DNA from: Formicarius rufipectus
Lineage: Eukaryota > Chordata > Aves > Passeriformes > Formicariidae
Assembly: GCA_013399695.1 (NCBI GenBank)
Contig: VXAU01001251.1
Span: 1,591,925-1,655,924 of the forward strand
Direction: 5' to 3'
DNA length: 64,000 nt
Under the pieces are notes generated by a model. It had not been told where the DNA came from. It was given only the letters and a program-made list of their open reading frames with translations, and made no database searches. The first letter of the stretch is position 1; the number at the start of each line of letters is the position of its first letter. The position numbers and the translations under genes are program-made. Below are positions 1-12,283 of this stretch, piece by piece.

Positions 1-2459
1 TAAAGGACCTAAGAATATATTCTCTGCTTCAGGTAAAGCCTCTCCCGAATATAGACACCAGATTCATTTTGCCCTCCATGTCCTCTGAGTCTGTGGTGCC
101 ACCCTGACACTAACAGCTAATTCATTGTGTGCTTCTCCATTACAAGTGTCTCAAACGACACAGACGAGGGGTCCACAGTGGTCCACCAGCTGAATGTACT
201 GAAGCACCACATCAAGGCTACACATGCCACCTGGAGAAGCCTGTGCCTTGGAGATGGTTCCCTGGAACGGTTTCCAAAACAGAGACAAGAGGAGAACTAG
301 TTGGGGTTCAATGTTCAAGGTCACTTCAACACAGCCACTGTGCTACTGTTGTGACCTGGGCTGTACACTGGCAGAATACCACAGTGATAACTCAGCAGAG
401 TTCTGAACTGAGCAGATTTCAGCCAGGGATATTGAAAGATTCTCTGCTTGATTCCTCTCCAAAGTTCATCTCTTTTCTAAAAGATTTTAGCTTCTTGAAC
501 AGTGAAATACATACAGAATGAACTATTTCATGAAAGAGATTCCCTCCAATTTTCAGAGTATCCTGCTTCTTGTATTACCAACAACAGTGATTATCTGAAG
601 AGTGTAAAACAACTTGCTTTGCAAATCGATATTGAACCTAGCAAAAGGTTAAGGCCAAGTTCCACAGGAGAGGATTTTTTACAGTAATTCCCGTTGAATT
701 GCACAGTGTAGATAAAAGAAGTAGAGAATGCTCAGTAAAACATATGTGCCTCTTAGGAGTACCTGGGGAAACCAAAGAGGCAGAAAGGTGCCTATTATCC
801 TTTTCAATCTAACCTGCCTCTGTGGAACCCTCAGTCAGGCTTGTAGAGCTAGAAAAGCCATGGGATTCCTCCAAGCTTGAGCAGAAAGGGGATTTTGCAT
901 TTGCATAGCTGAGACTAGTCCCACACAACAATAAACAATTTTCTTCAAGAATTATGGAGTTCATAACTCCCATTTATAAAACAAAAACAAAACCCCACAT
1001 AGCCTCCCCTGCTCTACAAAAGCTGCTTATTGTGACAGAGGGATTTAAAAAACCGGCTTTGGTTCTCTCAGTATTAGGACCTTGTCCTTCAGGCAACCTT
1101 GTGCCCACACACAGCTCTTTTCCTTCAGCCCTCCTTCCACAGAGAGTTCCACATGTGCAGGTCAAACTGTAGGACTGGGGGAGGTAGCCAATGCCTCTTT
1201 GTGTCCAGCAATTTACCTTGTACAAAAGAAGCCTCACAAGATTATCTCAGCCTCTCATCCCCATGCATTTGGTGGCAACGTTTGGTTGCACATAGTGGGA
1301 GTGGAACACTTAAATCAAAAACTCTTCTCACTAGGGAAAAAAACTCAACCGAACAATAGCAAACAAAAAGCTTTGGAGATACTTCCAACTGAGTTACAGC
1401 AGTTTTTAAATGCTGGGCTTGAACATGCCTGATTCAAACACACTGTTAACTGCCCATGGCAGATCTCCAAGTTGGAGCCTAATGCAAGTACAAGTGTTAT
1501 TATGTAATTTCTTCAGTCTAAGAGTATTGTAAGAGGGCTTCTACAAAAACAGATTGATAGTTGCTGCAGTAGTATCACAACATCAGTCTGAAAACCAGGC
1601 TTGATAATTGTAGCTGACATCAAAAGCAGCTGCTTTAGGCCCATTTTTACAGAAGTCTGTATCACTTCTGAAACATAAACCAACACTTTCTGCCTTCTGG
1701 TAAACAATAATTTTTGTAGTTGCCTTCCTGAGCAGTCCACTATGTTAACAGAACTCTTCACAGGTCAGATCATGATGTGCTTTTTTCAGTAAGGAACTCC
1801 AGGAAGTCCCAGTCAAGACTGGAAAGAGAAAGCAGCCTTCAGAATCTGCCCAGTGGGAACACATCCTTCTTTTTTTACTGTGCTTTCCTTCTTCTTCTCC
1901 TAGTAAGGACTGAAAATTTGGTTACCTTCACTTCAACATAGTCACTCTTCTATATTTTCTTTTTACCTCTATGCCCACACCCCCAGGTCTTAGTGTTTTC
2001 CCTTTGGTACACACTGTTTACCTCTCTTTGTCCTTTTCCTAATCTCTCTGACATCTTAAAATTACAGAATTTCTCCATTTCTCTCTAGCTATTGTTGCAT
2101 GTTGCCATTTTCGTCCACCTCTCCAATTCTGTTTGCTACAGTCAGAATACTTCTCCAATTCAGACCTAGACCATACCCAGTCAGGATCCCCCACTTCTAC
2201 CTCTCAGCATCCAGAAACTTCCAGTATCTCATCCTTGTTGGTGCTCAGAAGGTGTCTTCCAGTCTCTGCATCATTAACATGTCAATCATAACCAAGATTT
2301 TGTACTGCAGAAAATCTGATCCATACAAACAGCACCACCTTTCCATCCAAATCCTAATCTTCCTGTACTGCAATAAACAAATCAGACTTGCAAGGGGTTA
2401 AGTAGTCTGCCCTGCTCTACTCAGTCCTTAATCAGGATCTAATATATCTATTTTATTCC
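1..2459. other. Unique non-coding sequence
   Basis: No gene or recognisable repeat was seen. Short open frames are present but none has flanking splice signals and a protein-like translation together. A pyrimidine-rich patch lies at about 1865-1905 and ends in CTAG; it resembles a splice acceptor, but what follows quickly meets stops. The stretch could be intronic or intergenic. Confidence 0.5.
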
Positions 2460-2870
2460 TATCAGATGCTTTCCTAATCTGTTCTGGGCGATAGAGATTC
2501 CTCAATTTCCCTGGAAAGTCTTTTCCAGTGCTTCACTGTTCTGACTGAAAAGAAATCACCCTCTTATCTAACTTTGATGCACTTTAAGCTCTGCACTTCT
2601 GGTATGATCCATCAGACTAGACTTTTTGCTAGTTTTCATAGATCCAATTATTCCCCACCTCAAAGAATCTTAGAGCACTACCACAAAGACTACCTTTTCT
2701 GGCTTATTGCTTTACTAGATGAACTTGAATTTTCTTCCCTCCACAGAAGCACCTCTTGCACATCATTTGATTTCAAGGATCTTTGCCACTTTGCCCATTG
2801 CTCTTCATTTTTCATGATACCACCTTATGTTCAATATTTCTGCATGACAAGAGCCCAAATCAGTCACAAC
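2460..2870 (-). mobile_element. Degraded old CR1 LINE fragment
   Basis: Read on the minus strand, this resembles the 3' third of CR1 ORF2 and its tail. The plus-strand wording around 2505-2560 (a 'CCTGGAAAGTCTTTTCCAG' stretch followed by a 'CTGAAAAGAAATC' stretch) matches the order of the common CR1 block. The block around 2775-2840 matches the next conserved CR1 segment, as far as I can judge by eye. Indels and stops are frequent, so this is an ancient, inactive copy. Borders are approximate. Confidence 0.5.
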
Positions 2871-5458
2871 AATGAATAGGCTTAAACCTGTCCCTTACAC
2901 GGAGATTCTGCAGGAGACTGAGAGACTTTAGAATGCAAACATACCCTTTTCTCTCATTAACAGGTTTCATCCAACTTAAAACTAATAAATATTGTATAAT
3001 CAAAGCTAGAAAAATGTTTTTATGCAAGAAAACTCAAAGCAATGGAATCTAATGCTACATAAATAGAAAGCTTTGAGATTTTGCCTTTCCCAGCCCATTG
3101 TAGGGTCTTGCTACTAGTTCACTGCCTCACCAAGTGGCAGGCTCGAAATGATGTTCTTCTGTCCTCTGTGGAAGGTAGCTGGCTCATCCCTATCCCTCAC
3201 CACAGCCTCTACATGAGGTACAGGCTCCATGATGACCATCTTGTCCACCACAATTACTGTCCCAGGAACCTCTTTCACCGCTGAATAGCTTGAGGGGTTC
3301 CAAGCAGTCAGTCTTCTTCTTGAGAGACCCAGTCATTCTCTTGAAGCAACAGGTTTGAATAACCTCTGTTTCCAATCAGCTTCACTACCCACACCCCAGT
3401 TTTGAAACCAGAGCTTTTGTGTGTTGGAGAATCCCATGCTGGTCCTCATTGCTGAGAGGAAATATTCACAAACCTTTCCCAAACCACTTATCACCTTACA
3501 AAGTGTATCTCAGAAGACTTCCTCTCTGTGCCATTTACAAAACTTGACAACAAGTAGGGCCTTGGTTTGCTAAGGCCATGTTTAGTTCTGCTTTTCCATA
3601 CTGAAACTCATATCTGAGATGGTACCCACCAATGCTCTCTTCTCAGATTGCCAGAAAAAAACCTACCTAGCAGATAGTGCAAGTTTTAACATGCTGTAGT
3701 AGTAACATTTTTTTCATTATTTATCAGTTCAATATTGCCATGAAAACAGCTGGTTTTTTTTCTAAAACAAAAATATCTATGATTCTAACTGGGGAAAAGC
3801 AGTGATGCTAAAGAATGGAATTTTGACCCTGCCTTCAAAGATACGCCAGCAATGCCAAGAAATTTCTCAGCAGTGTAAGATCATAGACGGTGTACAAGTT
3901 GCAAATCTCCAAGGAAAATGGAGTGTCAGACGTGTGCTTTTTTATTTAGTGTCTCCTGTCAGCCTGTGTCATACAACACTCCCACCATCTCAGAATGATG
4001 CTACAAGTTATAGGGCACCTCAGCTCTCTCTTTCTCGCTACATCTGTGTGTTCATGAAAACTGCTAGTTTCCCCAATCCTGAAAATGAAATCCAAAGAGC
4101 TTCTATGCTCATCCAGGGAAATGGCAAAATATGTTGATGAATGAAATTTTGCCTCATCTATTACTCAGACAAGCAGGGTTATTTTTCAGCTCTGCATCTA
4201 TTTGATGGCATACCCATCCAGGCTTTTAAAGTGACATGAAGGCCATTTTGGGCCTGATTATGGTCGGATTAGACCAATGGTTCAGAAACAGGGTCATCTT
4301 CTTGAACAGGGGAATCTGGATGATCTGTACAGCCCCAACCTCTGGCTGCTAACTGCATGGCTTTGTACCAAAACCTACATGTACCGGTGGGGTTTTATGA
4401 CTGGAGCATGTCCATAGAAAAACCAAACAGCATGCTGTCACCACGGATTATGGAAGGTATTACGTGTGCTACGGTGAAAGACCCTCTGGGACCATGGATT
4501 TATCATAATAGCTTGAGTACTGTGAAAATATTTTCAAATTTAACAGTAAAAAAAATAAAATCTGTTTTGGTTTGCCTTATGACAGACCAAGAGACTTTCT
4601 GATACTAGAGAGTTTCTTCTTTCTTTGTGTTTTTATGTTTTGGTTTAAACACTATAAAGTTTCCTAAATTTACAGGGAAATTACTTATGTGGAGTTTTGT
4701 ACTAGGCATCTTTCTTGTGTAAAACAAAAAATCTGTTTTTCTCTATTTAAAATATATTAATGAGCATTATTAACAGTTTTTTGTACTATTTTGTCAAATG
4801 TTTGCTACCTTTGTCCTTTTCTTTTTCCCAAAAAAATGCCATGTTTTACAATTTTAAAAGATGAAGGAGTATGCTAGTATGTTAACAGACCTGGCAGAAA
4901 TGCAAATCCACAAACCAACCCTTTCCGTATTGTTATTTAAAGAAACTGTACTAGATTTTTCAGGATGAAATGCAAATTTCCTAGAAGGCAACAAACTTCT
5001 ATTGACTGAATTGACTTCAAAAAAGATATTGTTTTAAAAGCAGGATAAAAGGAAGCAGATTTGTGGCTTATCATAATAGTCACTTGTTATTTTGGAGAAA
5101 TGCACAGTCAAAAGAATACAAAAAACACACATTCTGCTTTTGGTAGTTTCTATTACTGTGCCTACCTAAGCCAGAGAGCACAGAACGGGCAAAGAAACAG
5201 TGTAAACACCCAATATGCCAAATACAGTTTGGAAGTAGAGGACTGGAGCCTTTTTTTCATTAATTAGTTGGTTAACCTTTATTTTAATGGCATATTACTT
5301 TTTCATTATTATTATTATGTATGTTAATGAAGTGGACACACAAGTTTGCCAAGCCCTCTACCTACAAACAGAAGGCCTCAACAACCTTAGGACTTGAGTA
5401 ATCTAAAGGAGAAATTAAAAAATTAATTCAAAACCAAGACACACCCTATTTCTAAATG
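2871..5458. other. Mostly unique non-coding sequence
   Basis: Apart from the weak minus-strand frame at 3114-3509 nothing is supported. A 111-codon plus-strand frame at 3802-4137 has no recognisable motifs, no splice context and no neighbours. It is treated as chance. Confidence 0.45.
3114..3509 (-). other. Open frame with one internal stop; possible coding relic
   Basis: On the minus strand one frame runs from just after a stop at 3510-3512 to a TAG at 3114-3116, about 131 codons, broken only by a TGA at 3333-3335. The last 72 codons read like ordinary soluble protein: a valine-rich stretch (GTVIVVDKMVIMEPVPHVE), then charged residues, then a terminal stop. I do not recognise a family. Chance is a serious alternative, because a window this size offers thousands of trials. 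There is no poly-A tail or clear splice site to settle whether it is a processed pseudogene, an exon or noise. Confidence 0.15.
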
Positions 5459-5550
5459 TAATAAAATATATATTTATAAATATATTTATATATAAAAATA
5501 TATATATTTATAAATATATATTAATATATATAAAATAATAAAATACATAT
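5459..5550. repeat. AT-rich, partly palindromic simple repeat
   Basis: About 90 bp made almost only of A and T, in TATA/ATAT/TTTATAAATA units. Several segments are self-complementary, so the strands could form hairpins. It is typical of a low-complexity (TA)n-derived tract and has no coding role. Confidence 0.85.
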
Positions 5551-5877
5551 GTTAGTACAGTTTTCAAGTGAAATAAGTGTTGTTAATTAGGCATACCTAA
5601 CTCCATTTGACCTAAAAATCTCATTGTTTTCATACTTAGAGACTTGGAAAATTTATATATGCAAACTGGCTGGTCTTTTTAGGAATGAGTGCAACAAATA
5701 GATCTTCAGGGAAGATAATAACCACACAGCTTTCTGAAATTACATAACATGATGGCCTAAAAATTATCAAAACCTATATTTCCACTGGAAAGGGTAATCC
5801 CACACTTGACCCAGTCATGCAGTCCAGGTGTCTGCCCTGTGTGGATATGGGAATTCATAGAGTCGCATTAAGATTTT

Positions 5878-6836
5878 TGTCACTGCCCTGAGTTTGCATG
5901 GCCAGGTTTTGGTAGCAGGGGGCTACAGATGTGGCTTCCTTGAGAAGCTGCCAGAAGCTTTCCTGTGCCCAGCAGAGCCAATGCCACCCAGTCAGAGGAT
6001 GGACCCAATGCTAGCCAAGGCCAAGTCCATCCATGAAGGGGGTAGTGCCTCTGGGATAACGTAGTCAAGAAGCGGGGGAAAATCTGCTGCACAGCAGCAG
6101 CTGGAGAGAGCAGAGAGGTTATGTGAGAGAAACAGCTCTGCAGACATCCAGGTCCCTGAGGAGAAGGGGAAGGAGCTGCTCCAGGTGCCAGAGCAGAGAT
6201 TCCCCTGCAGCCCATGGAAAGGCGGCTATGCCCTTGCAGCTCCTGGAGGTTCTTGGTGGAGCAGAGATCCACCTGCAGCAATGACAGACCCCACACCAGA
6301 GTAGGTGGACACCTGAAGGAGGTTGTGGTCTCATGGGAAGCCTGCTCTGGAGCAGGCTCCTGGCAGGACCTGTGGCCCAATGAAGAGAGGAGCCTGTGCT
6401 GGAGCAGGTTTGCGGGCAGGAGTTCTGACCCTGCAGGGAACCCACGTGGAGCAGGGGATGTGTGGGAGGAGTCCTCTCCCTGAGGAGAAAGGAGTGGCAG
6501 AGACATTGTGTCATGAAATGACTGCAATCCCCATTCCCAGTCCCCCTGTACCACCCAGTGAGAGAAGGCAGATAAACGGAGAAAGAAGTTGAATCCAGGA
6601 AGAAGGCAGAAGTGGGGAAAGGTGTTTTAAGGTTTGGGTTTATTTTTCATTATCCTAATTTGATTTTATTGGTACTAAGTTAAACTAATTTCCCTGAATC
6701 TATTTTGCCTGTGAGTGATCTCCCCTTGCCCACAAGTCTTCTGTTATATTTTTCTCCCCCCTGTCCAGTTCAGGGTGGGGAGTGTTATAGCAGCTTTGGT
6801 GGGCACTTGGCATCTAGGCAAGGTCAACATGCCATA
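5878..6836 (+). mobile_element. Long avian endogenous-retrovirus LTR (solo)
   Basis: The left end begins TGTCACTGCCCTGAGTTTGC and the right end reads GTCAACATGCCATA. Both match my memory of a widespread avian LTR of about 1 kb whose usual end is CCACA. The middle holds the typical repeated phrases around 'GGAGCAG' and 'GACCC'. The region near 6640-6700 corresponds to the usual polyadenylation area, but the AATAAA expected there reads ACTAAG. No flanking target duplication was found, so the ends may be eroded or slightly misplaced. Retroviral genes are absent, as expected for a solo LTR. A 224-codon minus-strand frame (5880-6554) lies inside it and is antisense noise. The ERVL-like assignment is from memory. 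Confidence 0.75.
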
Positions 6837-8402
6837 GTCAGAGGTACGATTTGGCTGCAAACTTGCCTGCAAAATTTATTCTCACCAAAAACAAATAGTG
6901 AAGGGCTTACTCAATGTCTGGTCATTCCACATCTGATGGCCTGGTTCCCAGAGCAGCTGTCTCCTGGAAGCCACATATGTTGACCTATGCACGCAGCATC
7001 CCAAACCCCTTGAAATTAATTCCCATATGGTTTTAATCAGACCTATTGTATATAGCAATCATTTTATTATCAGACCTTCTCTTAGGCTACTTCAATACAA
7101 ATAAATAAAGCAGGGCCAAAACACAGACACTGGGAATGGTCTGGAATCATCTGTTCTGCTTTAACTGTTAGCAAAGCCTCTCGCATGGTTTTGGCTCATG
7201 CCAGGTTGCACTGCCCAGATGACACCCAGGCACAACTTAGGAGATACCAGATGCCAAAGATTGTTTCCAATAGGCAATTTGGACACGGCCAACATGTTTT
7301 GAAAATAAAGGGAGTGAGTTTGAGCATATGGAAGTGATCCATTGCCATGCTTCTCACAGAGCACAGTCTCTGGTCGGATGAATTTGGTGCCACAGAGGTT
7401 GCTTTCCAGACCAGCTCCTAAAGGCTAAGCTTTACAAATGGGAGTTTGAGAATGCCTCTTACAGTAGCAGTGGAAAACACTGCATTACTGGAGAATGCAG
7501 TGCAGCAATATTTGAGATGTTTTTGGCAGCTTCTGGATTGCTCAACTAATACAGCAGTTACAAATCGGGTCCAGAAACAGACTGGGCACTTCTGGGTATG
7601 ATCATCTGGAAAGGTTTGTTTGATGAAAGCCTTTGTACACTATGTTATCTGTCTGCTCTTCTCCCTTTGCTGTTCTCAAGCCCTTCAGTTTAAGTGCAAG
7701 TTTCCTCCAGGCTTTTGCACTTCTATCCTATAAGTAATATGTTCCACTTTGATCTTAATTCACATTGATTTCTCAGAGTTTTCAGCATGACCATAACGAG
7801 CACATCGCCTAGATTCTTCATCATTTTGCAAAACAAGGGACCTGGTGGCAAACACTTCAGAACCCTTCCTGCAATGAAAGTGAGCACAAACCAGTCACAT
7901 CCAGTCACCAGACCCCCAGACTCAGCCTATGAATGTGACTTAGGCTCAGTTGGCAAGGGAAGAGAAAGCTATAAACTGTATCCGAGGTGACACACATTTT
8001 GTAGGAACTTAGAAAATATTCATTCCTAGTCTAAAAGATGCCACATCTACAAAATGGTCACTTTTCCTTGATCAGCTTGGCAGTCTTAGATCTGCCCATG
8101 TTCCTTTTTAGGCTGAGTCAGCACTGAGAGTGGTTTGTTGCAGTTTCACAGATGGCACTGTCAGCTCAAGAGTCAGTCACTGCTCCCCTCAGTTTATTCT
8201 CTAAGACCATAAAGCACACCACAATCATCCCAGTGGTAAGCTCTTCAGAAGTATTAGTAGTTGTGTAGCTATATTTTATATGATCTTCCAAGGAGAGTGA
8301 CATCCTGTCCCATGTAAATCTGAGTTAATTAAGTCCTTGATTTCATAGCAACTTCACATTTCCTTCTCACGACAGCATATCTATTCCAACTCATCTGTTT
8401 TC
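6837..8402. other. Unique non-coding sequence
   Basis: No gene, RNA gene or clear repeat was seen. Short frames here have neither protein-like composition nor paired splice signals. Confidence 0.45.
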
Positions 8403-9330
8403 ACAAAATCATGAGAAGTTGCAGCAAGAAGGGACTCAAAAGGTAGTCTGGGCTACCTCATGCTCCAAAGCAGGGTAGTCTGTCTGTACACACACATCTC
8501 TGTGAGATGCTCTCCCGCACTACCCACAAAGATTTCTAACATAGGTGATTCTCATTCTGTCTGTCTCAGTGACTGCCTATTTTTCCAACTGGAAATATTT
8601 TCCCAATTTATACAGTTTAAGCCAGCACTTCTTGTCCATCCATCTAGGACTTGGAAAATGGGTAATTTTCTTCCTCAACAATATTCCTGCATTTTCTAAG
8701 ACTCTTATCTTCTGTTTCTTATTTTTCTCCCTGTTAATCCTCTCCATTTATTTCATCCTTTTATCTTAGCTCATCTTTTCTAGATCTCTGCCTGTTCTCA
8801 TTGCAATATCTTTTAAATGAGTCTGTATCTTTCTTGAGGCACAGTGTCCAAAGACACTACTCTAAATATTCTTATCAACATGGACAATACAAAAACTGTC
8901 ACTTCTCAGCTCCAGCAGGCTGTTATCTGCTGGATAACACACTGCTTACACACCTCAGCGTGATGCTCACTTTGTTTATAATAACATGACATGGTTCCAT
9001 GCATTTACCTTGCATTGATATGTGCATCATTACATGTATTTACCCGCTTTGTGCCCCAAGGGCCCTATTTGATGTATTGTTGTCCAGTACCTTCTCTGAT
9101 ATGTATTTGTTCAGTTTGCTCTCCTTGTGTAAGTTCACTTGAGTCTGTTAAATTTCCTTTTGTTTTGGAGACCATTCCTCCAGTTTTTCAAGACTGAGTT
9201 GTTTTGATCTGGTCCTTAATTTCCTTTACCAGCTCCAGATGTTATGCAATTTTAACAGCATGTTTTTATTTTTGTTAATCAAACTGTTATGAAAATACTA
9301 AAGAGTGTTGGCCTCTTTAAAGGTAAAAAA
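8403..9330 (-). mobile_element. Degraded old CR1-like LINE
   Basis: On the plus strand it opens with a recognisable CR1 3' end in reverse ('GAAGGGACTCAAAAGGTAGTC', then 'CTCCAAAGCAGGGTAGTC'). It then runs through the expected order of CR1 landmarks: a block near 8570-8640, another at about 8780-8860, and near 9165-9300 the antisense of the reverse-transcriptase end region ('GACCATTCCTCCAGTTTTTC', then 'TTAATCAAACTGTTATGAAAATACT'). Many indels mark it as an old copy, older than the CR1 at 16081-19215. Confidence 0.6.
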
Positions 9331-11651
9331 TACAGTGCCAGAAAATGACAACTGATCACTACACTTTGAGTGCTGTTTCTTCTCTTTTTGCACTAATCTG
9401 TTTCTTCCTAGCTTTTATGTGGTGTTGCATAGTTGCATATGGCTGAGTAAAATAAAGTAGTTCCTGATTTAGAATAAATCCAGATTCTTAGTTCAATGAC
9501 CCATTAAGGGAATGCACATGCCATAAAAGTTAGATCAAGGAGTAGCAAGAGCTTCTATCTCTCTGATTTTCACTAGCCTTTCCTCTAGAGTAGATCAACC
9601 CATCAGTGTTTTGCTATATGTAAAACATAATTATCATGCTAGAGAAGTTCATTATAAGCTGCAATTTGTTGGTTATGGTTTTAAAGCATCTACAATGAGC
9701 AGAAAAGGATGAAATAAAGTAGCAAAAAATAGAGAAACACTACAAAGCTAAAGAATTTGTTGCAAATGAGGACTCCTTCAAATTTCTGTTTGATCAGCAA
9801 CTGTACTGAACAAGGGAAAGGCTGGACAAAAAAAGGAAATTTCTCTTGTCTTAGTAGATTATGATGAATTTAAGACACCTTTGAGAATGAAAAAAAGCTT
9901 TGATTATTACAAATTGGTCTTAACACAGGAAGAAAATATCTGGAAAATTGCCTTCGAGAATTCATTTGGAAGAGGAATGTTCATGAGCTTAGGGTAACTT
10001 AGGGTTAAACATCTACCAGTTTAAACCTGAAACTAGAAAATTAAAAATATAGACTAATCTACAAAAATAAGTAATATCCAATAACACATAAACCGGGGAC
10101 CAAGAGTTTCAACAAATGAAGTAAATTTTTAAATGTAATTTCTACAGCTGGCATTATTATACCATATTTTAGGCTACAGCCACATCATGTTCCCCTAGAT
10201 AAGTGGGAGTCCCAGCTTATATAACAGGTTTTCCAGGAACAGTAGTTCTACAAAATCATATATTAAAATAAGGATTTCAGATTCAATACCAACCCACATT
10301 AAGATCTGCAGATCTCCCAATTGCTATAAATTGCCTGAGGAATCTGCTCTAATCAACCATAAATCTCTGTTCACCAGAATCCTCTTTTTCAGCTTGTGAT
10401 CAGGACTGATCAAGAATCACTAAAATATAATAATGACTCAGATCTATCTCTACATTAAAGTAATAAGACAACTGCTATTGCTTTCAGTTTTAATAATGTA
10501 AATAACATCACTGCAGAAATTCTACTAAAAATGTGTTCTGTGAGAAGCTAGTTCTTTTCTCAGACTTGGTGGGCAGTGTAAGAGTTAAGTCTCTGCAATG
10601 GGACAAAGCCCTTAACATCTTTCTGAGAATGCTGTGTTACTGAAGAGAGAGTTAGCTTTTCTTTAAAAAAATGAGACTTGTAACCATGTCAGCACTAAAT
10701 ACCACACTAGTGCAGATGTCCTTTCTGGTTTCCCTCACTATGACTCAATCCCCATGTTATCAAAGTCACACTCCCTGCCACGCAGGTTTTTTTTCTTGTA
10801 GGAACTCATTGAACTCCTCCACAAGGTCTTGAAATCTTCACAATCAAATTCCCTTTCAACACCCAGGCTTGCCAAGCTATGTAAGCAGGGCTTGTTTGCA
10901 GACATAAGAGACATCTGCCAGTTCTAGTACCAGGCTCTTTGTTTTTATAACTGGAGATTTTACCTAAGAGAGATGAGAAATCTGAGTAACACTTTGACTA
11001 TGAAAAAGAACAGTCAATCCTGTCAGACACTTCTTATTTAACATTTTTTAAGTTTAGAACTTCTAGTCTTTGAGCAAGGAAGATGGTTACAAACACCTCA
11101 ACTGTATTTAAACCACTATTTCTAAACTTTTTTTTTTTTTATTTTCACATTAATGATCTTTCAGATACCTTTCCAAAGGGGCAAAAGAAACAAGGCTTTT
11201 GCTTCTCATTTATTTTCACTATCTTCAGGAACTTAACAGTTCATTTGAAAGTGCAAGAGACACTTTTAATCCAATACAGATTACAGAAAGTTGATTGAAC
11301 TGTTTAATAACAAAAATTTTGACCCTTTCAATATGAATTTCACACCGTATGTCATGTTCCTCAGTACCACCTCATTGCCACCTTCTGACATCATCACTGT
11401 GTATATCCGTCCTCTTTCTCTACCCAGATCTGGTTTTGGCCAAAATGAGGAGGTTTGCTCCACTGTATGGAACCAAGAGTCATGTGTAAGGAGCGAACAG
11501 AGATCCTAAACAGATGACAGGCTGACAACTCAGTCCTTAGCTATGTTTGTACTTCGAGGTGTGACAGTGCAGAGGGAAGGGGATACTCAAAAGTCTGAGA
11601 AGCCTGATAGGGTACACTATATTGCGGGAAGGAACAGAGATTTTGGAGACA
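9331..11651. other. Unique non-coding sequence
   Basis: Nothing supported as a gene. Splice-like acceptors occur, for example before 9411, 11231 and 11428. The segment 11428-11485 even has a GTAAGG after an open frame, but its phase and content do not tie to anything convincing. Confidence 0.4.
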
Positions 11652-11657
11652 CAAAGT
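11652..11657 (+). repeat. Left target-site duplication (CAAAGT)
   Basis: The six bases CAAAGT directly precede the LTR at 11658-12277 and recur exactly after it at 12278-12283. A 6-bp direct duplication is what alpha/beta-type retroviral integrases leave. Confidence 0.8.
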
Positions 11658-11794
11658 TATCGGGGGGGGTGAAAATAAAAGTAAGGAGCCCCGATAAGGG
11701 GAGGGTCAGCTACCTCAAGGGTAACTGAGGGGTTCTAGGGTTGGTGCGGAAGAAAGAGACGAGGAGACAAGTTGAGGTGAAAGTGGGCAAGCCG

Positions 11795-11800
11795 TTTATT
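11795..11800 (-). promoter_or_regulatory. LTR polyadenylation signal AATAAA
   Basis: TTTATT on the plus strand reads AATAAA on the minus strand, 17 bp downstream of the LTR TATA box. It marks the R region of the solo LTR. Confidence 0.7.
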
Positions 11801-11816
11801 AAGCCCACAGCACTCC

Positions 11817-11824
11817 CTTTTATA
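11817..11824 (-). promoter_or_regulatory. LTR TATA box TATAAAAG
   Basis: CTTTTATA on the plus strand is a perfect TATAAAAG on the minus strand, placed inside the LTR as expected for its promoter. Transcription would run toward lower coordinates. Whether it is still active cannot be told from sequence. Confidence 0.65.
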
Positions 11825-12277
11825 GGGAGGCTGTGGAACGAACTAGAGGAAAAGGCGTGGCTTAACAAATAAGGGAAAAAGAAGGAGGGAACTTACAAAC
11901 TTGGACATGAAGGGGAGGATACTATACCAAAATAGGGAAAACTGGGTGGAACAATGAGAACATGAATAATAAACAATACAGCAAAAATTAACCAATGAGA
12001 ATACCGAAAGTGACTAGCCCTCAAGGCAATAACAGAGAACCTTTTGACAAGAGTACATATAATAAAACTAATATAAACATACATAGAACTTCATATAAAC
12101 AGGTCAAAAAAAAGTCTGAATCAGTCCATATATTAAAAAACGTCTTTCCAGTTCCTGTGTTTTGGGACGGTAAATGGTTTGTAGCCTTCATCCTCAGAGC
12201 AGTAAATGCTTCTCCAGCGTTGATATTCTTCTGGTGTAAGTCCTGGAGAAGCAGTGTCCTGCTCCTCACCCCCGACA

Positions 12278-12283
12278 CAAAGT
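12278..12283 (+). repeat. Right target-site duplication (CAAAGT)
   Basis: Exact copy of 11652-11657, confirming the right edge of the solo LTR. Confidence 0.8.

Larger units (their letters stand above)
11658..12277 (-). mobile_element. Solo LTR of an avian endogenous retrovirus
   Basis: The element is 620 bp with imperfect inverted ends: TATCGGGGGGGGTGA on the left against the complement of TCACCCCCGACA on the right. It is bounded by the perfect duplication CAAAGT. On the minus strand it begins TGTCGGGGGTGA, has a TATA box (TATAAAAG) at 11817-11824 and AATAAA at 11795-11800, then about 140 bp to the 3' end, where the expected CA has decayed to TA. The close TATA-to-AATAAA spacing implies a very short R region. 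No retroviral genes are present, so it is a solo LTR left by recombination. An alpharetroviral or ERVK-like origin is inferred from the 6-bp duplication and the compact promoter. Confidence 0.85.

Noticed and set aside
3802..4137. 111-codon plus-strand open frame
   Set aside because: No recognisable content and no splice or promoter context; length is within chance for 64 kb.
5880..6554. 224-codon minus-strand open frame
   Set aside because: It is the longest frame in the window, but it lies antisense inside a recognisable LTR, with no protein motif and no splice context.
11428..11485. Possible 58-bp exon between an acceptor and GTAAGG
   Set aside because: Two phases are open and neither gives a convincing continuation; too short to support on signals alone.
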